This document shows positions 29,531 through 36,754 of a stretch of 64,000 nucleotides of DNA, one piece after another (within the stretch, counting starts at the first letter, position 1; every line of letters begins with the position of its first letter). Both the position numbers and the translations under genes were made by a program. The stretch is taken from the NCBI RefSeq assembly GCF_001883705.2, contig NZ_MDEQ02000004.1:310001-374000 (forward strand). Direction: 5' to 3'. Source of the stretch: Burkholderia catarinensis (GTDB lineage Bacteria > Pseudomonadota > Gammaproteobacteria > Burkholderiales > Burkholderiaceae). Under the pieces are notes generated by a model. The model had not been told where the DNA came from, made no database searches, and saw only the letters and a list, made by a program, of their open reading frames with translations.

Positions 29531-30183
29531 GTTGATGTCCCTCCTGATGACTGGTGGTTTCTTATCGGAATGATCGAATGAACGGATCTTCTGTCCGCGT
29601 GGTCCTGGGTTGCAGGTATTCGGGTGAATTCCCGGTATTAATCTGGATGTGATGCTTTTTCGGTATGCGAATCGGGCAGAAAATATGCGGGCGCCTGATA
29701 AATACCGAAAACTGAAATGACAAGGGGCGTCACCCCGGTGTGGAACGGGAAAAGACTATGCGGAGGCCTTCGCGTGGACGAATGGCGACGCGTGAGCGAC
29801 GGAAGAAAATGAAACGTAAGCCGTCGTAGGGGATTCTAAATTTTCGGGAAAGTCGAAGTCAACGATGTTTTGCGATTTCGAATGATGGATTGAAAAGGCG
29901 ATCGCAATTATTACTCGTCGGGTCGGTAAATTATGCGATTTAACGGGGATGGGTGATGGAATCCGGATATCGAACGACGAAACGATTGGCAATGACGTTT
30001 CATTTCGATGATTGATGCCGTCAGGAATTGAATCGCCGCATTTGTGCCGGCCGGTGTCGGAGAATGTCGGAATGCGCAGAGCAATCCGCGTTCCCGCAAT
30101 TCAACCGAAGACCGCGCGATCGTTTCGTCGGAGCCGTCACCTTGCCGGACGCGGCGGCTGTCGCTGCGCCTTTCTGCAGTCGA
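29531..30183. other. AT-richer non-coding region, junction to phage remnant
   Basis: No supported gene. The part next to 29,530 should hold the promoter of the leftward lipoprotein gene. Base composition falls clearly below the surrounding core genes from about 29,575 to 30,010, with several short palindrome-like AT tracts. Homology with the downstream prophage begins abruptly at 30,184. Confidence 0.6.
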
Positions 30184-30476
30184 TCACCGATACGCCGATC
30201 CAGATCGGCAACCAAGACACGTACGCGGTGCTGGCCGGCAAGTGGGTGATCGAGCTGGCCGAACTGGATTCGTTGAACAAGGCCGACTCGTCGGCGGCGA
30301 AGCGCTTCTTTGCGACGGCCGTCGACCGGTTCCGCAACTTCTACGGCAAGCGGGCAACCGACGTCCCGCGTCAGTGCGTGTTCGCTGGCGCGGTCAACTT
30401 CGACACGTACCTGAAGGACGAAGCGGGCAACCGGCGTTACTGGCCGCTGCGTGTCGGCGATCTGGTCGACATCGAC
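30184..30476 (+). pseudogene. Fragment of a VapE-like phage replication gene
   Basis: About 293 bases nearly identical to 43,165-43,457 inside the intact VapE-type gene of the downstream prophage. The translated piece runs from ITDTPIQIGNQDTY through WVIELAELD (Walker B) to YWPLRVGDLVDID. The Walker A part and both ends are missing; sequence on either side is unrelated to the gene. It is the first of three colinear fragments of a second, decayed copy of this phage type. Confidence 0.9.
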
Positions 30477-30520
30477 CGGCAATTATCAATCGGTTTGTTC
30501 ACTTCTTAGTGGAGCCTGTG

Positions 30521-31135
30521 ATGCCTGCAAACAATCTCACGGTTCGTCCTTTGGTCGGCGGTATCAAAATTGTGACCCGCAGCAAGATTGGCACTTTAGG
30601 TCTGGTTGTGAAATATGACGGGGACATGTGCTTTGCGACGGCGGGCCATGTGTTGGGAAAAGGGGATGAGAACGTGGGTCAGCCTGACGACGCAAATCAG
30701 GTGGGTGCTCTGTTCGAAAGTTTCCTGGAGCACAATCAAGATATCGCTATCGTGAAGGTGTCGCCTGAAGTCAAGGCAACTCCCAATGAGATTTGGACAG
30801 ATAGCGGTAACAAGCAGGTGGGGTTTGGCTCAAATGTTCGTCCCGTAAAGCACCAGCGTTTGTGGTTGCAGGGTGCGTTATCCGGTCTCGTGAATTGCTC
30901 GGTTTCTGAGCCAGAGGTTGATATCACGGTGCCGGATACTCCCGATAAAGTTAACCACGTCGTCCTGCTTAACTTGGACGGCGATGCTCAGACGCAACCT
31001 GGTGACAGTGGCGCACCCGTGGTGGGAAAAATCAACGACAAGGACGTCTGCTACGGTGTGTACGGAGGGAAAGTAGTGGTCAACTCAAAAACGTATGGAT
31101 GGTTCACTCCGTTCGAGAACCTGGTGTGGGATTAG
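30521..31135 (+). CDS. Trypsin-like serine protease, cytoplasmic
   Basis: A 204-residue chymotrypsin-fold protease. The triad is visible as H43 (FATAGHVLG), D74 (HNQDIAIVK) and S163 (TQPGDSGAPV). There is no signal peptide or membrane segment, so it should act inside the cell, unusual for this family in bacteria. The start follows GGAG by 6 bases and lies just after the VapE fragment. It is less GC-rich than the core genes. Function unknown; it may be phage cargo (for example defence, or processing of a phage protein). No cognate partner gene is recognisable next to it. Confidence 0.8.
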   Translation: MPANNLTVRPLVGGIKIVTRSKIGTLGLVVKYDGDMCFATAGHVLGKGDENVGQPDDANQVGALFESFLEHNQDIAIVKVSPEVKATPNEIWTDSGNKQVGFGSNVRPVKHQRLWLQGALSGLVNCSVSEPEVDITVPDTPDKVNHVVLLNLDGDAQTQPGDSGAPVVGKINDKDVCYGVYGGKVVVNSKTYGWFTPFENLVWD

Positions 31136-31243
31136 TTCGGCAGACGGCGTATTGAACACGATGAGCGTGGCTCGAATCCAATGATGTGTTGTGCGGGGAG
31201 ATTGAGGCACACCCAAGCGTTGGTCATCGAACGTGACAATGTC

Positions 31244-31276
31244 AAAGCCCTGAGTGCGAAAGCCCTCAGGGCTTTT
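31244..31276 (+). terminator. Terminator, copy of the prophage terminator at 45,048
   Basis: Perfect 11-bp stem AAAGCCCTGAG (31244-31254) / CTCAGGGCTTT (31265-31275), ending in a T tract. Stem, loop and following bases match the terminator at 45,048-45,077 in the intact prophage. Confidence 0.88.
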
Positions 31277-31292
31277 GCGTTGAGGCACCGAA

Positions 31293-31345
31293 ACGCGAAC
31301 CGAGTCGACGATCACCGGGCCGAGTGAGGTCTGGTCGACGCGGGG
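31293..31345 (+). pseudogene. Start-less fragment of the 64-residue phage gene at 45,097
   Basis: The bases after the terminator match 45,097-45,147, but the ATG has become ACG. The frame reads TRTESTITGPSEVWST, against MRIESTSAGPSEVWST in the intact gene, and homology ends soon after. Second of the three colinear remnants. Confidence 0.8.
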
Positions 31346-31576
31346 CTGGCGTTCTTTACTGTCACTATGTTGGCCTTCCTATTCCACCTGTAGAGAGTGG
31401 CATCGCCTACTGGCGAATTCATGAGCGCTCCCTTTGGGATCGGGCGGAAGTCTCCTAAGGGTCGCGAGCGCCCAGTCGCGACCCACCGCCAGGGCGACGA
31501 CGGTCCTCCTTGCACTGCCGCGTCGGCGAGAAATCTCGCCGTCGCGGGGGGGATGATTCTAGACAGCCGGCGGAGT

Positions 31577-32500
31577 TCAGGCTGCTGCCGCCTGATGACT
31601 CGAGTCGTGCTGATCACCGCCCAAGATATCGACAAGATTGGTCAACATCCGCCCCAATTCACCCGTCATCAGCGTGACATCCGAGTCGAAGCGTTCAGCA
31701 TCGTTCTGCGCGGTCGGATCAGCCGCCTCCTTGATCACGTCGAGCGGCGTAACGCGCTTGATCGTCAGCGACGGCGTCAGCACGAAGGAGATCCGGTTAT
31801 CCCAGGTCATCGCAAGGCGCATGCATTGTTTGCCGGCCTCGATGTGCCGGCGCATGTCGTTCGCTTCCAGCGCGTGGCCGACGTATCGCACCGTGGCGCC
31901 GCCTTCGCCGCTCGAGCGCAACTCGGCGTCCTGGTCCACGGTGAATCCGCCCGGCGCCTCGCCGGACAACAGCCAATCCGTCATCGCGGCGACCGGCGAA
32001 AGCGCCACATGAACGTTGGCGAGCGGCAACTGATCGATCGACTTGACGAGCAGGCCGCGAACGTCGTCGGCAAGAGCCTGTGCGGCTGCATCGATGACGA
32101 GCCAGCCGTTCGCCGTATCGATCCACACGCGGGTATCGCGGCGAATGGTGAACGCGCGCGGGAGCAGTTCGTCGGTAACCTGCTCCTTGAGTTCGCGCAG
32201 CTGTTTTCGACCCACCTTGAAGCCCTGCTGCTCCTCGACTTCAAGCGCCCGTGCCTTGGTTACCTGATTGACGACCGACGCCGGCAGCAGCTTCTTTTCG
32301 GCACGAAACACCAGCAACATTTGCCGGTTGATCGAATACACCAGTGCGCCGTCGTCACGCGGCGACGCCCATCCGAGGCTCTGCATCTCGACGCTGTTGC
32401 CCGGCTGAAACGCGTGGGGCGCCAGCCATTTTTCCATCTGATCGGGGGTAACGGCCCAAGGTGCCGGAAGACGATGAAGCTGAAGGTTTTTGAACCACAT
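31577..32500 (-). CDS. rdgC: Recombination-associated protein RdgC
   Basis: A 307-residue RdgC: N-terminus [16 protein letters not shown] is diagnostic, and the family segments [32 protein letters not shown] and the C-terminal KRVTPLDV are present. RdgC forms a ring dimer on duplex DNA and limits RecA action. The start at MWFKN is chosen on family grounds; an in-frame ATG lies eight codons upstream. It is embedded between phage fragments, so it may be phage-borne or a host gene enclosed by two insertions; the sequence does not decide this. Confidence 0.93.
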   Translation of the reverse strand: MWFKNLQLHRLPAPWAVTPDQMEKWLAPHAFQPGNSVEMQSLGWASPRDDGALVYSINRQMLLVFRAEKKLLPASVVNQVTKARALEVEEQQGFKVGRKQLRELKEQVTDELLPRAFTIRRDTRVWIDTANGWLVIDAAAQALADDVRGLLVKSIDQLPLANVHVALSPVAAMTDWLLSGEAPGGFTVDQDAELRSSGEGGATVRYVGHALEANDMRRHIEAGKQCMRLAMTWDNRISFVLTPSLTIKRVTPLDVIKEAADPTAQNDAERFDSDVTLMTGELGRMLTNLVDILGGDQHDSSHQAAAA

Positions 32501-32668
32501 AGGAGTACGGGCAAAACGCGTCATTCTATATGACGGTGACGCTTCCCGTGCAGATTCGGTCGCTCGACGTGACGGTCCAAATCGTTGACGGTTGTCGCTC
32601 CACCTTGCGCTACGAATCAAACAGAACGGATGGATGTCCGTCTGTTCTTCTACTGGCGCTCCAGTCAA

Positions 32669-32740
32669 TTAGGTAGCCGATGCAGAGGGCGATGAAATAT
32701 CTCTGATCCATCCTTGTACCTCGGACTCGACCCATGGGCA
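32669..32740 (-). pseudogene. C-terminal remnant of an AlpA-type regulator
   Basis: The last codons of a leftward frame read WVESEVQGWIRDISS, matching WAETEVQAWIRSITS at the end of the intact AlpA-like protein (36,090-36,293). The helix-turn-helix part is gone; the frame upstream runs antisense through the terminase fragment. Confidence 0.7.
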
Positions 32741-32842
32741 CGCAAGCATCGTAGGTTGAGCGCGAAGGCGTTGGCGAGTCCCGGCCGCTATAACCCGAAC
32801 ATCACGCCGTGGGTGTTCGGCATGCACGATGCGCTCGACGAT
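32735..32842 (+). pseudogene. Fragment of the large terminase gene
   Basis: About 108 bases matching 46,203-46,310 in the intact terminase gene: WARKHRRLSAKALASPGRY followed by NPNITPWVFGMHDALDD. Both ends are cut. It is the third remnant in the same order and orientation as the intact prophage. Confidence 0.88.
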
Positions 32843-32845
32843 GGA

Positions 32846-33084
32846 TGCAGTCCCGCTCGTGACGAGCAAGCGGGCATCGTCACGTGCCACGCGTGCGTCT
32901 TGGAGACTGACGGCCGGGTATTCGCCGATCGCGAAGAGATTCTCCTTCCCGGCAATTCTGTATCGGTATCGCCAGAGCCTGGAGCCGGACGGGCTCACCA
33001 AAGATGCAGTCCGTTGCCGTCGGCAAGTTTGGTAGGCTTGTCGCCTGCCTTCGCTTGTCGGATCCTGACGTCGGTAAGTGGCAC
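32846..33084 (-). pseudogene. Frameshifted N-terminus of a P4-type (DUF4102) integrase
   Basis: From a GTG at 33,084 the minus strand reads PLTDVRIRQAKAGDKP, then LADGNGLHLW, followed by TGA at 32,995-32,997. Skipping one base restores VSPSGSRLWRYRYRIAGK and FAIGEYPAVSLQDARVARDDA, the classical P4-family N-terminal domain. So a single G has been lost. The arm-binding domain ends at about 32,846, where terminase DNA begins; the catalytic domain is absent. It marks the edge of an older island. Confidence 0.88.
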
Positions 33085-33262
33085 GGTGAAAAAGCGGGTA
33101 TCGTCTTTGTATGTTCGAAACGAGCCACGCTTTATTACCCGCTTTTCCCTCGACCGAGCGCGTTTCCCGGCGAACGCGAGCGAACGGTGGAAGGGCGTAG
33201 AATGCCCGACTGACAAGGGTTACAGGCAGATCGCCGAATCAACACGAACAGGAGCAACCGAA

Positions 33263-33298
33263 GTGATCCGACATATCGTCATGTGGAAGTTGCATTGA
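33263..33298 (+). pseudogene. 5' stub of a Dabb (stress-responsive A/B barrel) family gene
   Basis: GTG at 33,263, preceded by AGGAG with 8-base spacing, opens MIRHIVMWKLH and stops. MIRHIVMWKL(K/R) is the characteristic start of Dabb proteins of about 100 residues. The reading departs from the family after residue 10 and AT-rich DNA follows, so the gene seems split by the downstream prophage. The rest should lie at the right prophage end. Confidence 0.65.
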
Positions 33299-33354
33299 CA
33301 TTCTTGATCGTAATTTGTTGATTAATAAAGAATCGTGTCAAGAGGTTGGCGTTT

Positions 33355-33376
33355 GATACCCCCTCTAATACCCCCT
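33355..33376. repeat. Direct repeats (G/A)ATACCCCCT
   Basis: GATACCCCCT at 33,355-33,364 and AATACCCCCT at 33,367-33,376, 12 bases apart, about 60 bases inside the presumed left prophage edge. Short spaced repeats of this kind near an attachment site would suit integrase arm-binding sites; this is inference. Confidence 0.4.
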
Positions 33377-33520
33377 TTTTCATGTGCTGGAACGACTGGC
33401 GAAAGCGCGACCATGGACGTTGAACCGTTCGACTGGATTTGTCGCCATCCGGCCGGATGTTGCTGACGCCGACCGGTACTCCAGTGCCCCACGCTGCTGC
33501 TTTTACACAGCCTCGGCCAG

Positions 33521-33967
33521 TTGCGGTCAGTCGACAGGCCAGCGCAGATCGTCGACGAGTTGTTTGAAGCGAAGAGGATTACCTTGGGAATAGGCGAAGA
33601 CATCTGGGACTTACGCGGTTGCGGCGTTGTACGCTGTGGAGTTTTACCATTTCCGGCGCCGAGTCCCGCTGCCGTAGCGAAAGCGTTCGAGTTGCGCGAT
33701 GACGACGCTTGTTACCGCGAAATCGATGAAAGTGAGGCGCGTTGGATTATCGCTGAGGTGCTACATCGCGACCAAGCGTACCGCGCTGAGCTAATGACCG
33801 CGGCTCAGGCGGAACAGTTGACAGCTGAATTTCTTGAGCAATTCGGCGCTCAAGCTCGGTACTTCACCCATAACGGATATTCGGTTACCGAAGCCACGTT
33901 CGACACGGGGGTCCTCGTGATCGGTGCCTTGCAGTCCGGGTGTCTCTGGGTCGAAGACGAGGATTGA
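33521..33967 (+). CDS. Hypothetical protein, up to 148 residues
   Basis: A frame ending in EATFDTGVLVIGALQSGCLWVEDED with an acidic, mixed alpha/beta make-up and no signal peptide. The start is uncertain: TTG at 33,521 gives 148 residues, while TTG at 33,582 (after AAGAGGA) gives 128, which begins LGIGEDIWDLRG. I know no family. Its small acidic character resembles immunity proteins of contact toxins, but no toxin partner is visible. Likely prophage cargo at the left end. Confidence 0.5.
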   Translation: MRSVDRPAQIVDELFEAKRITLGIGEDIWDLRGCGVVRCGVLPFPAPSPAAVAKAFELRDDDACYREIDESEARWIIAEVLHRDQAYRAELMTAAQAEQLTAEFLEQFGAQARYFTHNGYSVTEATFDTGVLVIGALQSGCLWVEDED

Positions 33968-34265
33968 GGTGGTTACCGCCGCCTCGGAATGGCTCCTGTC
34001 GTATTGGTCGGCAGACGGCCATTTACGGCCGCTCGCCAAAACGGTCACCAGAACATTCGAGCGTCCCAATCACCCCAGGTAGCGCCCCTGACGACTGTGT
34101 TTGTAGCAGCTACCCTCATCGGGCGTTTCACGAGCACGCGTACAAACGACCGTTGTGCAAGCAATTGTCGGGAGGCGACTATTGCTTGCTCCGTGTTTCA
34201 GTAACTTCGCCTGGACATTCTGCGTTGAGCAACTACCCTTCATAGAAAACCTTGCGAGGTGTCGC

Positions 34266-34484
34266 ATGAAGATCGTTTTCATACTCACTGTATTGTTTAT
34301 TGCGGCTCTCGCCGCAAAGACCGCCAACGCCCTCACTCAGGCAGAGGCTGAACAGATTCCCCCTCAAAACTACCCAACGACCATGCCATGCAACGAGCAC
34401 GGACACTCACGAGACAAATGTATCGGAATTGACGATGGCGGACAAGTTTGCAAACCGGTCACTGACAACATGTGTCCCGCATAA
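34266..34484 (+). CDS. Small exported cysteine-rich protein (72 residues)
   Basis: The ATG follows GAGG by 7 bases. A clear signal peptide (KIVFILTVLFIAALAAKTANA) is followed by about 50 residues with four cysteines (TMPCNEH, DKCIG, GQVCK, NMCPA) that could form two disulfides in the periplasm. No known family. Its layout (PP-x-Y, PC, C, G-x-C, CP) resembles that of the product of the oppositely oriented gene at 35,491-35,709. 27 bases separate it from the next gene, so the pair is probably an operon. Confidence 0.65.
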   Translation: MKIVFILTVLFIAALAAKTANALTQAEAEQIPPQNYPTTMPCNEHGHSRDKCIGIDDGGQVCKPVTDNMCPA

Positions 34485-34511
34485 ATATTTTGTGCTCGTC
34501 GGCAGGAAAAG

Positions 34512-35426
34512 ATGAGTAACTTAAAAAGGCTGCTTTCCGCGGCGATTTCAGTTGCATTGATTTCAATTCATGCCTCTGGAAAAAACTGGTTCGATAGCGA
34601 GACCAGGGAGTGTGACTTCATTTCCTCGTCTGCCACATCAATACCGTCGACGACGATGCTTGCGACCGCCTTGATTCGGAAGAATACGAATAACGGGGGG
34701 CAATATTTTGAAATCAAAAAATCACTTTTCGATAAAATCCTCTCAACTCCAGGCGGGGCATTATTTGACGAGTCCACGCTTTCAGATTCAGATATAGCGA
34801 GCTTCAAGGGTAACATCCAATCGCAACGTACCGGACCGCAGGCTAGCTCTATAGCCTTGAGCATTGCTGGTGATGTGACCCAGTTAACTGATGCCGTCGG
34901 CGTCGGCCCAGGAAAGCTGATGGACTGGCTGAAGACTTACTTAGATGCAAAGGTGACAAATGCTGATCGACTTTTGGACTTCATTACTGAGGGAGGAAAA
35001 ATCAGGGTAGAGCTATCTTTCCGTCCGGGTCCGGTTGGCTTTAAACCTTACCTGCTTGAGACAAGAATGTATGAAGTACAGGTTGGCACCGAAACGTCTC
35101 CTAGACGGTGGCTCCTGTCCGCTTGCTTACTGCCCATCGAAATTGAAGCAAACGAAATCGATACCGGACCGACCGGACCAACTAATAACAATATGCAGTT
35201 CACTCGCCAGCCGAACGGTACTTGGAGGCCGTATTCGGTGGACGATAATAGGTACGAAGACGCGTATCCTCTTTACTACACCGGACAGGACGAAACGTTC
35301 CTTTATTTCCTTAGGCAAGGAAACGAGGAATATCGTGTTCCGATCTATAGCGGCGGCCCGATCGACTATCAACGGTCTGGCTCCTCAACGTGGACGACTC
35401 TGTGGAGATCCAGTAAAGTGCGGTAG
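34512..35426 (+). CDS. Exported protein of unknown function (304 residues)
   Basis: Begins MSNLKRLLSAAISVALISIHASGKNWF, a signal peptide, after AGGAAAAG. The middle is Ser/Thr-rich (residues about 35-110); the end is tyrosine- and tryptophan-rich (NGTWRPYSVDD, YYTGQDETFLYFLRQG, STWTTLWRSS), suggesting a small beta domain. No recognised family. GC content is far below the genome, and rare codons such as ATA and TTA occur, marking recent transfer. Probably a lysogenic-conversion gene with its upstream partner. Confidence 0.7.
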   Translation: MSNLKRLLSAAISVALISIHASGKNWFDSETRECDFISSSATSIPSTTMLATALIRKNTNNGGQYFEIKKSLFDKILSTPGGALFDESTLSDSDIASFKGNIQSQRTGPQASSIALSIAGDVTQLTDAVGVGPGKLMDWLKTYLDAKVTNADRLLDFITEGGKIRVELSFRPGPVGFKPYLLETRMYEVQVGTETSPRRWLLSACLLPIEIEANEIDTGPTGPTNNNMQFTRQPNGTWRPYSVDDNRYEDAYPLYYTGQDETFLYFLRQGNEEYRVPIYSGGPIDYQRSGSSTWTTLWRSSKVR

Positions 35427-35490
35427 CTAGGCTTACACCTAATAGCATATTGCTTGAATTCCAATTGCACTGCTGACAGTGCAGCCAGCG

Positions 35491-35709
35491 TTAGGGCGAC
35501 GGACAGGCTGGCTGTCCCGACACAGGATCCCAGCCGCTAATTTCACAGTGTCCATCGGCGTAACAGTAGGCTCGATTAGCATGCCCAACCGGTTGGCCAT
35601 CCGGAGACGGGCCGCCGCATGGACTTTGATAGGTCGGCGGTTCTTCTGCATATACTTGACAAGATAGCGCGGCCGCAAAGAGCGCAAATAGAATCCTGTT
35701 CAGTTTCAT
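35491..35709 (-). CDS. Small exported cysteine-rich protein (72 residues), second
   Basis: The ATG at 35,709 follows a run of G (a strong ribosome site). Signal peptide KLNRILFALFAAALSCQVYA, then a mature part with four cysteines (QSPCGG, AYCYADGHCEIS, PACPSP). Same length and cysteine number as the 34,266 gene, with a similar PP-Y-x-x-PC beginning and CP ending, but low identity. Convergent with the 304-residue gene. Function unknown. Confidence 0.6.
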   Translation of the reverse strand: MKLNRILFALFAAALSCQVYAEEPPTYQSPCGGPSPDGQPVGHANRAYCYADGHCEISGWDPVSGQPACPSP

Positions 35710-36089
35710 GGCACCCCCCCCCGTCTTCCCATAAACATTAGGTTTTCCGTTGTGAAAGGCAAGGTTATTTTTGGCGCGACGCGAAATAGAGGTTACGGAA
35801 TGTCTGGCAGATTATGGCAGTCCACCAACTCACGCGAGTTCGCGTGGCCCGCCCCGGACTCTGCCGCAGTTAGTCCATTGAGCAACGCCTTCTCAATTGG
35901 TCATGTGGGTGCCTAGCGAGCAGAAGGTTCTGTTCGCGAATGACCGTTGGGACTTCGTGAACTGCCGTCGTGGTCGCCGCGGCCCGGACGACAGTTGAGG
36001 GTCGATCACAGCCGTTGAAGAGGTCACATCCAAGTCATTTCGGACCTGATCAGATGCTGGCTGAGGGATCAGGTCTAGACTTAAACACG
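35710..36089. other. Non-coding region left of the lysogeny operon
   Basis: About 380 bases without a supported gene. It should contain the promoter of the leftward 72-residue gene near 35,740-35,790 (AT-rich) and the end of the leftward lysogeny transcript. I see no tRNA, clear terminator or attachment-site repeat in it. Confidence 0.5.
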
Positions 36090-36293
36090 TTATTGGGCGG
36101 TGGACGTTTCGCGTGATGTGATGGAACGAATCCATGCTTGTACTTCTGTCTCTGCCCATAGTGAGAGATTGCGAACTCGTCGTGGTCTCGGGAAACTACC
36201 TTCCTTCATCATGTCGTAGATCGTCGTCTTGCCCAAGCCGACCATGTCGAGAACGGTTGGCAGTCGCAACAGTCGTTCGGTTGTGATGTTCAA
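36090..36293 (-). CDS. AlpA family DNA-binding protein
   Basis: A 67-residue MerR-like winged-helix protein: ERLLRLPTVLDMVGLGKTTIYDMMKEGSFPRP is the AlpA signature, followed by LWAETEVQAWI. AlpA proteins activate phage integrase or excision genes, or act as excisionases. The start codon is TTG at 36,293, preceded by AGGGACAGAGAA. It is the last gene of the leftward operon, 14 bases after the preceding stop. A C-terminal scrap of a homologue lies at 32,669-32,740. Confidence 0.88.
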   Translation of the reverse strand: MNITTERLLRLPTVLDMVGLGKTTIYDMMKEGSFPRPRRVRNLSLWAETEVQAWIRSITSRETSTAQ

Positions 36294-36307
36294 TTCTCTG
36301 TCCCTCG

Positions 36308-36754
36308 TTATTCGATGATGGGCTGAGTTGCACGAGCGAGCTGCATGAGCCCCGTTTCGAGCGTGATTGCGGCGGTCGCGGCCCAGGTGCGCGCATCTTG
36401 CGCCGCCTTGTGGCGAGCGAACGAGCCGATCTCGTCGGCCATCAGGTCCAGCAGCTCGATGTCGGCCGTGTGCGAGATGTCAGCGATCAGCGAGCGGATT
36501 TTGATGCGTAGGTCGTCGAGCTGCGTGAGCCTGCCTTGGCGGGTATCCGCCAAGGCTTCGTTTGTCTGGATTGCTTTACGCCGCGCGAGCGGCGCATCGT
36601 TGTTCTGGATCGCTGTTGCGGGCGTCAGCCCGCTGCTGTTCGACTGCGTTGAAGAGCCGTTGACGCTCGCGAGCGCGATAGCTGGACGCTGTTTCGCGTG
36701 TTCCCGCTTTCGCGGCAGCGGACGTGGGGTAGAAAGGGCCGGGCGCGAGGTCAT
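36308..36754 (-). CDS. Hypothetical protein of the prophage leftward operon (148 residues)
   Basis: Its ATG overlaps the ParB-like stop codon (ATGA), so it is translationally coupled. The N-terminal third is basic and disordered (PRPLPRKREHAKQRP); the rest is helical (LDDLRIKIRSLIADIS, LLDLMADEIGSFARHKAAQDARTW). The layout would suit a partner of the ParB-like protein, but no family is recognised. Confidence 0.7.
   Translation of the reverse strand: MTSRPALSTPRPLPRKREHAKQRPAIALASVNGSSTQSNSSGLTPATAIQNNDAPLARRKAIQTNEALADTRQGRLTQLDDLRIKIRSLIADISHTADIELLDLMADEIGSFARHKAAQDARTWAATAAITLETGLMQLARATQPIIE

Noticed and set aside
30012..30509. 165-codon frame containing the VapE fragment as an intact gene
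   Set aside because: Only the central 97 codons match the VapE gene; the ATPase P-loop and both ends are missing and the N-terminal part has no family, so it is treated as a pseudogene fragment.
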